Below are positions 53,119 to 64,000 of a stretch of DNA of 64,000 nt, piece by piece. Where the stretch lies: positions 92,562,822 to 92,626,821 of the forward strand of contig CM076191.1 in assembly GCA_038277395.1 (NCBI GenBank), given 5' to 3'. Source of the DNA: Dryocosmus kuriphilus (lineage: Eukaryota > Arthropoda > Insecta > Hymenoptera > Cynipidae). Below the pieces are notes generated by a model. That model ran no database searches, was not told where the DNA came from, and worked only from the letters and a program-made list of their open reading frames with translations. A program made the position numbers and the translations under genes. How positions within the stretch are numbered: the stretch's first letter is position 1; each line of letters opens with the position of its first letter.

Positions 53119-56100
53119 GGCCACTTTTGACCAACGGTTATGGTTTTATCGATCAAAAACGGTTTTCACAAAATCCAAAAATCCATTTTCCGGCTAAACT
53201 ATGAGAGATACAAAAAAAAATGTAAGAAAGTAAGATTGTTCACCCTCAAAAAGTTCTACAAATTTGTTTCTCTATCATTTTTTTGATCAGACGCGTAGTT
53301 TTTGAGTTATTCGTGAAACATGTTAATTCGTATAAAAAAATCTACTTTTCCGCAAAAGTATGCGAGATATGTGAAAATATCAACAAGCAGAATTATTCAC
53401 CTTCCAAGGACCTACAAATTCCCTTGAAACGATTTTTTGATACAACCCATACTTTCTTCATTAAACGTATAAAACCGTTCTTTTCATCAAAAAATACATT
53501 ACTATACAGTCAATAAAAGTTATTTAAAGTTATTGAAAAATCTGCCCGCTACTCAGGCGCATTCTCATCACCTGTCTCGCGCTCACCAATCAATGAATTT
53601 ATATCTAAAACGTAAATTTCTTCATTTTTTACACAGTTTGGCTGAAAAATGCAATTTTTTTATTATTACATTCTCATCTCAATGAGAAGGTATTAGTTTT
53701 ATGTGAAAACTGACTTTCGCGGATTTCATGAAATCTCCACGTTTCATGACCTCCTGAATCCGAAAAAATATGTTTTACGTTGGTGTCTGTCTGTCGTTGT
53801 TGTCGTTGTTGTTGTCGTCGTTGTAGTCTGTAAACACGATAACTTTCGAAGCATTAATCGGTTTCGATTGCGCTTTGGCACACTTCTTTAAAGTGTAAAA
53901 AGTAAGGACGAGTTCGTTAACCGGCCACTTTTGACCAACGGTTATGGTTTTATCGATCAAAAACGGTTTTCACAAAATACAAAAATCCATTTTCCGGCTA
54001 AACTATGAGAGATACAAAAAAAATGTAAGAAAGTAAAATTGTTCACCTCAAAAAGTTCTACAAATTTGTTCTCTATCATTTTTTTGATCAGACGCGTAGT
54101 TTTTGAGTTATTCGTGAAACATGTTAATTCGTATAAAAAAATCTACTTTTCCGCAAAAGTATGCGAGATATGTGAAAATATCAACAAGCAGAATTATTCA
54201 CCTTCCAAGGACCTAAAATTCCCTTGAAACGATTTTTTGATACAACCCATACTTTCTTCATTAAACGTATAAAACCGTTCTTTTCATCAAAAAATACATT
54301 ACTATACAGTCAATAAAAGTTATTTAAAGTTATTGAAAAATCTGCCCGCTACTCAGGCGCATTCTCATCACCTGTCTCGCGCTCACCAATCAATGAATTT
54401 ATATCTAAAACGTAAATTTCTTCATTTTTTACACAGTTTGGCTGAAAAATGCAATTTTTTTATTATTACATTCTCATCTCAATGAGAAGGTATTAGTTTT
54501 ATGTGAAAACTGACTTTCGCGGATTTCATGAAATCTCCACGTTTCATGACCTCCTGAATCCGAAAAAATATGTTTTACGTTGGTGTCTGTCTGTCGTTGT
54601 TGTCGTTGTTGTTGTCGTTGTAGTCTGTAAACACGATAACTTTCGAAGCATTAATCGGTTTCGATTGCGCTTTGGCACACTTCTTTAAAGTGTAAAAAGT
54701 AAGGACGAGTTCGTTAACCGGCCACTTTTGACCAACGGTTATGGTTTTATCGATCAAAAACGGTTTTCACAAAATCCAAAAATCCATTTTCCGGCTAAAC
54801 TATGAGAGATACAAAAAAAATGTAAGAAAGTAAGATTGTTCACCTTCAAAAAGTTCTACAAATTTGCTCTCTATCATTTTTTTGATCAGACGCGTAGTTT
54901 TTGAGTTATTCGTGAAACATGTTAATTCGTATAAAAAAATCTACTTTTCCGCAAAAGTATGCGAGATATGTGAAAATATCAACAAGCAGAATTATTCACC
55001 TTCCAAGGACCTAAAAATTCCCTTGAAACGATTTTTTGATACAACCCATACTTTCTTCATTAAACGTATAAAACCGTTCTTTTCATCAAAAAATACATTA
55101 CTATACAGTCAATAAAAGTTATTTAAAGTTATTGAAAAATCTGCCCGCTACTCAGGCGCATTCTCATCACCTGTCTCGCGCTCACCAATCAATGAATTTA
55201 TATCTAAAACGTAAATTTCTTCATTTTTTACACAGTTTGGCTGAAAAATGCAATTTTTTTATTATTACATTCTCATCTCAATGAGAAGGTATTAGTTTTA
55301 TGTGAAAACTGACTTTCGCGGATTTCATGAAATCTCCACGTTTCATGACCTCCTGAATCCGAAAAAATATGTTTTACGTTGGTGTCTGTCTGTCGTTGTT
55401 GTCGTTGTTGTTGTCGTCGTTGTAGTCTGTAAACACGATAACTTTCGAAGGATTAATCGGTTTCGATTGCGCTTTGGCACACTTTTTAAAGTGTAAAAAG
55501 TAAGGACGAGTTCGTTAACCGGCCACTTTTGACCAACGGTTATGGTTTTATCGATCAAAAACGGTTTTCACAAAATCCAAAAATCCATTTTCCGGCTAAA
55601 CTATGAGAGATACAAAAAAAATGTAAGAAAGTAAAATTGTTCCCTCAAAAAGTTCTACAAATTTGCTTTCTATCATTTTTTTGATCAGACGCGTAGTTTT
55701 TGAGTTATTCGTGAAATATGTTAATTCGTATAAAAAAATCTACTTTTCCGCAAAAGTATGCGAGATATGTGAAAATATCAACAAGCAGAATTATTCACCT
55801 TCCAAGGACCTACAAATTCCCTTGAAACGATTTTTTGATACAACCCATACTTTCTTCATTAAACGTATAAAACCGTTCTTTTCATCAAAAAATACATTAC
55901 TATACAGTCAATAAAAGTTATTTAAAGTTATTGAAAAATCTGCCCGCTACTCAGGCGCATTCTCATCACCTGTCTCGCGCTCACCAATCAATGAATTTAT
56001 ATCTAAAACGTAAATTTCTTCATTTTTTACACAGTTTGGCTGAAAAATGCAATTTTTTTATTATTACATTCTCATCTCAATTGAGAAGGTATTAGTTTTA

Positions 56101-59100
56101 TGTGAAAACTGACTTTCGCGGATTTCATGAAATCTCCACGTTTCATGACCTCCTGAATCCGAAAAAATATGTTTTACGTTGGTGTCTGTCTGTCGTTGTT
56201 GTCGTTGTTGTTGTCGTTGTAGTCTGTAAACACGATAACTTTCGAAGGATTAATCGGTTTCGATTGCGCTTTGGCACACTTTTTTAAAGTGTAAAAAGTA
56301 AGGACGAGTTCGTTAACCGGCCACTTTTGACCAACGGTTATGGTTTTATCGATCAAAAACGGTTTTCACAAAATCCAAAAATCCATTTTCCGGCTAAACT
56401 ATGAGAGATACAAAAAAAATGTAAGAAAGTAAAATTGTTCACCTCAAAAAGTTCTACAAATTTGCTCTCTATCATTTTTTTGATCAGACGCGTAGTTTTT
56501 GAGTTATTCGTGAAACATGTTAATTCGTATAAAAAAATCTACTTTTCCGCAAAAGTATGCGAGATATGTGAAAATATCAACAAGCAGAATTATTCACCTT
56601 CCAAGGACCTAAAAATTCCCTTGAAACGATTTTTTGATACAACCCATACTTTCTTCATTAAACGTATAAAACCGTTCTTTTCATCAAAAAATACATTACT
56701 ATACAGTCAATAAAAGTTATTTAAAGTTATTGAAAAATCTGCCCGCTACTCAGGCGCATTCTCATCACCTGTCTCGCGCTCACCAATCAATGAATTTATA
56801 TCTAAAACGTAAATTTCTTCATTTTTTACACAGTTTGGCTGAAAAATGCAATTTTTTTATTATTACATTCTCATCTCAATGAGAAGGTATTAGTTTTATG
56901 TGAAAACTGACTTTCGCGGATTTCATGAAATCTCCACGTTTCATGACCTCCTGAATCCGAAAAAATATGTTTTACGTTGGTGTCTGTCTGTCGTTGTTGT
57001 CGTTGTTGTTGTCGTTGTAGTCTGTAAACACGATAACTTTCGAAGCATTAATCGGTTTCGATTGCGCTTTGGCACACTTCTTTAAAGTGTAAAAAGTAAG
57101 GACGAGTTCGTTAACCGGCCACTTTTGACCAACGGTTATGGTTTTATCGATCAAAAACGGTTTTCACAAAATCCAAAAATCCATTTTCCGGCTAAACTAT
57201 GAGAGATACAAAAAAAATGTAAGAAAGTAAAATTGTTCACCTCAAAAAGTTCTACAAATTTGCTTTCTATCATTTTTTTGATCAGACGCGTAGTTTTTGA
57301 GTTATTCGTGAAACATGTTAATTCGTATAAAAAAATCTACTTTTCCGCAAAAGTATGCGAGATATGTGAAAATATCAACAAGCAGAATTATTCACCTTCC
57401 AAGGACCTAAAAATTCCCTTGAAACGATTTTTTGATACAACCCATACTTTCTTCATTAAACGTATAAAACCGTTCTTTTCATCAAAAAATACATTACTAT
57501 ACAGTCAATAAAAGTTATTTAAAGTTATTGAAAAATCTGCCCGCTACTCAGGCGCATTCTCATCACCTGTCTCGCGCTCACCAATCAATGAATTTATATC
57601 TAAAACGTAAATTTCTTCATTTTTTACACAGTTTGGCTGAAAAATGCAATTTTTTTATTATTACATTCTCATCTCAATGAGAAGGTATTAGTTTTATGTG
57701 AAAACTGACTTTCGCGGATTTCATGAAATCTCCACGTTTCATGACCTCCTGAATCCGAAAAAATATGTTTTACGTTGGTGTCTGTCTGTCGTTGTTGTCG
57801 TTGTTGTTGTCGTCGTTGTAGTCTGTAAACACGATAACTTTCGAAGCATTAATCGGTTTCGATTGCGCTTTGGCACACTTCTTTAAAGTGTAAAAAGTAA
57901 GGACGAGTTCGTTAACCGGCCACTTTTGACCAACGGTTATGGTTTTATCGATCAAAAACGGTTTTCACAAAATCCAAAAATCCATTTTCCGGCTAAACTA
58001 TGAGAGATACAAAAAAAATGTAAGAAAGTAAGATTGTTCACCTTAAAAAGTTCTACAAATTTGCTCTCTATCATTTTTTTGATCAGACGCGTAGTTTTTG
58101 AGTTATTCGTGAAACATGTTAAATTCGTATAAAAAAATCTACTTTTCCCGCAAAAGTATGCGAGATATGTGAAAATATCAACAAGCAGAATTATTCACCT
58201 TCCAAGGACCTAAAAATTCCCTTGAAACGATTTTTTGATACAACCCATACTTTCTTCATTAAACGTATAAAACCGTTCTTTTCATCAAAAAATACATTAC
58301 TATACAGTCAATAAAAGTTATTTAAAGTTATTGAAAAATCTGCCCGCTACTCAGGCGCATTCTCATCACCTGTCTCGCGCTCACCAATCAATGAATTTAT
58401 ATCTAAAACGTAAATTTCTTCATTTTTTACAGAGTTTGGCTGAAAAATGCAATTTTTTTATTATTACATTCTCATCTCAATGAGAAGGTATTAGTTTTAT
58501 GTGAAAACTGACTTTCGCGGATTTCATGAAATCTCCACGTTTCATGACCTCCTGAATCCGAAAAAATATGTTTTACGTTGGTGTCTGTCTGTCGTTGTTG
58601 TCGTTGTTGTTGTCGTTGTAGTCTGTGAACACGATAACTTTCGAAGGACTAATCGGTTTGGATTGCGCTTTGGCACACTTCTTTAAAGTGTAAAAAGTAA
58701 GGACGAGTTCGTTAACCGGCCACTTTTGACCAACGGTTATGGTTTTATCGATCAAAAACGGTTTTCACAAAATCCAAAAAATCCATTTTCCGGCTAAACT
58801 ATGAGAGATACAAAAAAAATGTAAGAAAGTAAAATTGTTCACCTCAAAAAGTTCTACAAATTTGCTCTCTATCATTTTTTTTGATCAGACGCGTAGTTTT
58901 TGAGTTATTCGTGAAACATGTTAATTCGTATAAAAAAATCTACTTTTCCGCAAAAGTATGCGAGATATGTGAAAATATCAACAAGCAGAATTATTCACCT
59001 TCCAAGGACCTAAAATTCCCTTGAAACGATTTTTTGATACAACCCATACTTTCTTCATTAAACGTATAAAACCGTTCTTTTCATCAAAAAATACATTACT

Positions 59101-60900
59101 ATACAGTCAATAAAAGTTATTTAAAGTTATTGAAAAATCTGCCCGCTACTCAGGCGCATTCTCATCACCTGTCTCGCGCTCACCAATCAATGAATTTATA
59201 TCTAAAACGTAAATTTCTTCATTTTTTACACAGTTTGGCTGAAAAATGCAATTTTTTTATTATTACATTCTCATCTCAATTAGAAGGTATTAGTTTTATG
59301 TGAAAACTGACTTTCGCGGATTTCATGAAATCTCCACGTTTCATGACCTCCTGAATCCGAAAAAATATGTTTTACGTTGGTGTCTGTCTGTCGTTGTTGT
59401 CGTTGTTGTTGTGTCGTTGTAGTCTGTAAACACGATAACTTTCGAAGGACATTAATCGGTTTCGATTGCGCTTTGGCACACTTCTTTAAAGTGTAAAAAG
59501 TAAGGACGAGTTCGTTAACCGGCCACTTTTGACCAACGGTTATGGTTTTATCGATCAAAAACGGTTTTCACAAAATCCAAAAATCCATTTTCCGGCTAAA
59601 CTATGAGAGATACAAAAAAAATGTAAGAAAGTAAAATTGTTCACCTCAAAAAGTTCTACAAATTTGCTTTCTATCATTTTTTTGATCAGACGCGTAGTTT
59701 TTGAGTTATTCGTGAAACATGTTAATTCGTATAAAAAAATCTACTTTTCCGCAAAAGTATGCGAGATATGTGAAAATATCAACAAGCAGAATTATTCACC
59801 TTCAAGGACCTAAAAATTCCCTTGAAACGATTTTTTGATACAACCCATACTTTCTTCATTAAACGTATAAAACCGTTCTTTTCATCAAAAAATACATTAC
59901 TATACAGTCAATAAAAGTTATTTAAAGTTATTGAAAAATCTGCCCGCTACTCAGGCGCATTCTCATCACCTGTCTCGCGCTCACCAATCAATGAATTTAT
60001 ATCTAAAACGTAAATTTCTTCATTTTTTACACAGTTTGGCTGAAAAATGCAATTTTTTTATTATTACATTCTCATCTCAAGAGAAGGTATTAGTTTTATG
60101 TGAAAACTGACTTTCGCGGATTTCATGAAATCTCCACGTTTCATGACCTCCTGAATCCGAAAAAAAATATGTTTTACGTTGGTGTCTGTCTGTCGTTGTT
60201 GTCGTTGTTGTTGTCGTTGTAGTCTGTAAACACGATAACCTTCGAAGCATTAATCGGTTTCGATTGCGCTTTGGCACACTTCTTTAAAGTGTAAAAAGTA
60301 AGGACGAGTTCGTTAACCGGCCACTTTTGACCAACGGTTATGGTTTTATCGATCAAAAACGGTTTTCACAAAATCCAAAAATCCCTTTTCCGGCTAAACT
60401 ATGAGAGATACAAAAAAAATGTAAGAAAGTAAGATTGTTCACCTTAAAAAGTTCTACAAATTTGCTCTCTATCATTTTTTTGATCAGACGCGTAGTTTTT
60501 GAGTTATTCGTGAAACATGTTAATTCGTATAAAAAAAATCTACTTTTCCGCAAAAGTATGCGAGATATGTGAAAATATCAACAAGCAGAATTATTCACCT
60601 TCCAAGGACCTAAAAATTCCCTTGAAACGATTTTTTGATACAACCCATACTTTCTTCATTAAACGTATAAAACCGTTCTTTTCATCAAAAAATACATTAC
60701 TATACAGTCAATAAAAGTTATTTAAAGTTATTGAAAAATCTGCCCGCTACTCAGGCGCATTCTCATCACCTGTCTCGCGCTCACCAATCAATGAATTTAT
60801 ATCTAAAACGTAAATTTCTTCATTTTTTACACAGTTTGGCTGAAAAATGCAATTTTTTTATTATTACATTCTCATCTCAATGAGAAGGTATTAGTTTTAT

Positions 60901-63900
60901 GTGAAAACTGACTTTCGCGGATTTCATGAAATCTCCACGTTTCATGACCTCCTGAATCCGAAAAAATATGTTTTACGTTGGTGTCTGTCTGTCGTTGATG
61001 TCGTTGTTGTTGTCGTCGTTGTAGTCTGTGAACACGATAACTTTCGAAGGACTAATCGGATTGGATTGCGCTTTGGCACACTTTTTTAAGGTGTAAAAAG
61101 TAAGGACGAGTTCGTTAACCGGCCACTTTTGACCAACGGTTACGGTTTTATCGATCAAAAACGGTTTTCACAAAATCAAAAAATCCATTTTTCCGGCTAA
61201 ACTATGAGAGATACAAAAAAAATGTAAGAAAGTAAAATTGTTCCCTCAAAAAGTTCTACAAATTTGTTCTTTCATTTTTTTTGATCAGACGCGTAGTTTT
61301 TGAGTTATTCGTGAAATATGTTAATTCGTATAAAAAAATCTACTTTTCCGCAAAAGTATGCGAGATATGTGAAAATATCAACAAGCAGAATTATTCACCT
61401 TCCAAGGGACCTACAAATTCCCTTGAAACGATTTTTTGATACAACCCATACTTTCTTCATTAAACGTATAAAACCGTTCTTTTCATCAAAAAATACATTA
61501 CTATACAGTCAATAAAAAGTTATTTAAAGTTATTGAAAAATCTGCCCGCTACTCAGGCGCATTCTCATCACCTGTCTCGCGCTCACCAATCAATGAATTT
61601 ATATCTAAAACGTAAATTTCTTCATTTTTTACACAGTTTGGCTGAAAAATGCAATTTTTTTATTATTACATTCTCATCTCAATGAGAAGGTATTAGTTTT
61701 ATGTGAAAACTGACTTTCGCGGATTTCATGAAATCTCCACGTTTCATGACCTCCTGAATCCGAAAAAATATGTTTTACGTTGGTGTCTGTCTGTCGTTGT
61801 TGTCGTTGTTGTTGTCGTTGTAGTCTGTAAACACGATAACTTTCGAAGCATTAATCGGTTTGGATTGCGCTTTGGCACACTTCTTTAAAGTGTAAAAAGT
61901 AAGGACGAGTTCGTTAACCGGCCACTTTTGACCAACGGTTATGGTTTTATCGATCAAAAACGGTTTTCACAAAATACCAAAAATCCATTTTCCGGCTAAA
62001 CTATGAGAGATACAAAAAAAATGTAAGAAAGTAAGATTGTTCACCTCAAAAAGTTCTACAAATTTGCTTTCTCCATCATTTTTTTGATCAGACGCGTAGT
62101 TTTTGAGTTATTCGTGAAACATGTTAATTCGTATAAAAAAATCTACTTTTCCGCAAAAGTATGCGAGATATGTGAAAATATCAACAAGCAGAATTATTCA
62201 CCTTCCAAGGACCTAAAATTCCCTTGAAACGATTTTTTGATACAACCCATACTTTCTTCATTAAACGTATAAAACCGTTCTTTTCATCAAAAAATACATT
62301 ACTATACAGTCAATAAAAGTTATTTAAAGTTATTGAAAAATCTGCCCGCTACTCAGGCGCATTCTCATCACCTGTCTCGCGCTCACCAATCAATGAATTT
62401 ATATCTAAAACGTAAATTTCTTCATTTTTTACACAGTTTGGCTGAAAAATGCAATTTTTTTATTATTACATTCTCATCTCAATGAGAAGGTATTAGTTTT
62501 ATGTGAAAACTGACTTTCGCGGATTTCATGAAATCTCCACGTTTCATGACCTCCTGAATCCGAAAAAATATGTTTTACGTTGGTGTCTGTCTGTCGTTGT
62601 TGTCGTTGTTGTTGTCGTCGTTGTAGTCTGTGAACACGATAACTTTCGAAGGACTAATCGGATTGGATTGCGCTTTGGCACACTTTTTTAAGGTGTAAAA
62701 AGTAAGGACGAGTTCGTTAACCGGCCACTTTTGACCAACGGTTACGGTTTTATCGATCAAAAACGGTTTTCACAAAATCCAAAAAATCCATTTTTCGGCT
62801 AAACTATGAGAGATACAAAAAAAATGTAAGAAAGTAAAATTGTTCACCTCAAAAAGTTCTACAAATTTGCTCTCTATCGTTTTTTTGATTCAGACGCGTA
62901 GTTTTTGAGTTATTCGTGAAATATGTTAATTCGTATAAAAAAATCTACTTTTCCGCAAAAGTATGCGAGATATGTGAAAATATCAACAAGCAGAATTATT
63001 CACCTTCCAAGGACCTAAAAATTCCCTTGAAACGATTTTTTGATACAACCCATACTTTCTTCATTAAACGTATAAAACCGTTCTTTTCATCAAAAAATAC
63101 ATTACTATACAGTCAATAAAAGTTATTTAAAGTTATTGAAAAATCTGCCCGCTACTCAGGCGCATTCTCATCACCTGTCTCGCGCTCACCAATCAATGAA
63201 TTTATATCTAAAACGTAAATTTCTTCATTTTTTACACAGTTTGGCTGAAAAATGCAATTTTTTTATTATTACATTCTCATCTCAATGAGAAGGTATTAGT
63301 TTTATGTGAAAACTGACTTTCGCGGATTTCATGAAATCTCCACGTTTCATGACCTCCTGAATCCGAAAAAATATGTTTTACGTTGGTGTCTGTCTGTCGT
63401 TGTTGTCGTTGTTGTTGTCGTTGTTGTAGTCTGTGAACACGATAACTTTCGAAGGACTAATCGGTTGGATTGCGCTTTGGCACACTTTTTTAAGGTGTAA
63501 AAAGTAAGGACGAGTTCGTTAACCGGCCACTTTTGACCAACGGTTATGGTTTTTTATCGATCAAAAACGGTTTTCACAAAATCCAAAAATCCATTTTTCG
63601 GCTAAACTATGAGAGATACAAAAAAAATGTAAGAAAGTAAATTGTTCACCTCAAAAAGATCTACAAATTTGCTCTCTATCATTTTTTTGATCAGACGCGT
63701 AGTTTTTGAGTTATTCGTGAAACATGTTAATTCGTATAAAAAAATCTACTTTTCCGCAAAAGTATGCGAGATATGTGAAAATATCAACAAGCAGAATTAT
63801 TCACCTTCCAAGGACCTAAAAATTCCCTTGAACGATTTTTTGATACAACCCATACTTTCTTCATTAAACGTATAAAACCGTTCTTTTCATCAAAAAATAC

Positions 63901-64000
63901 ATTACTATACAGTCAATAAAAGTTATTTAAACTTATTGAAAAATCTGCCCGCTACTCAGGCGCATTCTCATCACCTGTCTCGCGCTCACCAATCAATGAA
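60901..64000. repeat. Locally distinct group of 800-bp monomers at the right end
   Basis: The copies at 60901 and 62503 share linked variants (GTGAACACG, GGACTAATCGGATTGG, TTTTTTAAGGTG, GGTTACGG) that are absent from the copy between them at 61703, and the copy at 63306 shares several. This suggests a local two-monomer (about 1.6-kb) exchange event. Confidence 0.6.

Larger units (their letters stand above)
38891..64000. repeat. Homogeneous tandem array of ~802-bp satellite
   Basis: Using GTGAAAACTGAC as landmark, copies fall at 39241, 40049, 40864, 41664, 42472, 43274, 44080, 44883, 45685, 46484, 47289, 48091, 48896, 49694, 50493, 51293, 52093, 52895, 53703, 54503, 55302, 56102, 56900, 57698, 58501, 59300, 60100, 60901, 61703, 62503 and 63306: 31 copies, mean spacing 802 bp, range 798-815. 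Copies are near-identical; differences are mostly homopolymer length, a pyrimidine tract, a TTG/TCG tract and one GGAC/GCAT site. The array continues past the right edge. It holds no gene: valine-rich (+) and threonine-rich (-) frames come from the TTG/TCG tract, and others are short and begin at arbitrary codons. A motif AATAAA (in CAGTCAATAAAAG) and TTTATATC occur in each copy but are not evidence of transcription. The repeat is certain; a centromeric role is a hypothesis. Confidence 0.97.

Noticed and set aside
1..64000. Telomeric arrays, tRNA or rRNA genes
   Set aside because: No TTAGG/TTAGGG tandem runs, tRNA box A/B pairs or conserved rRNA stretches were seen when reading both strands.

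Overview
The window is eukaryotic, non-coding and almost entirely satellite DNA. No intact gene was found. The only protein-derived sequence is a broken fragment of a non-LTR (LINE, probably RTE-type) reverse transcriptase at about 24935-25617. Two megasatellite-like arrays, AT-rich composition, a LINE relic and an exact 500-N scaffold gap suggest centromeric or pericentromeric heterochromatin of an animal, most likely an insect or other invertebrate. The species cannot be named from this sequence.

Layout. (1) 1-24934: tandem array of a roughly 144-bp AT-rich monomer, about 170 copies. Two monomer subtypes alternate: A carries TTCCCGGAA and B carries CCAGGAATTTTGAAATTC, giving a basic 288-bp dimer. 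Larger blocks are themselves duplicated: a 1.26-kb block occurs at 2344, 10638 and 13888, with a near copy at 1; a 3250-bp period spans roughly 9.2-15.1 kb; and further duplications lie at offsets of about 2386 and 5500 bp. The last 1.3 kb next to the transposon is the least orderly. (2) 24935-25617: 5'-truncated reverse transcriptase pseudogene fused directly to the last satellite monomer. (3) 25618-26117: exactly 500 N. (4) 26118-37200: very AT-rich, homopolymer-laden sequence that still follows the landmark order of the 800-bp satellite on its right. I read it as badly resolved consensus of that satellite rather than a separate locus. (5) 37201-38890: the same satellite, inflated and apparently braided from two copies in different registers. 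(6) 38891-64000: clean, highly homogeneous array of an approximately 802-bp monomer, 31 countable copies, running off the right edge.

The most interesting biology is in the 800-bp satellite. Every clean copy has a cluster of short inverted repeats within 80 bp, a long nearly invariant segment, and variation confined to a few short tracts. That combination resembles what has been described for centromeric satellites, but nothing here proves centromere function. The most important practical warning concerns 26.1-38.9 kb, which looks like an assembly artefact; reading frames or divergence measured there should not be trusted. The many short reading frames in both arrays (valine- or threonine-rich in the 800-bp repeat; frames kept open across monomers in the 144-bp repeat because 144 is divisible by three) are by-products of repetition, not genes.
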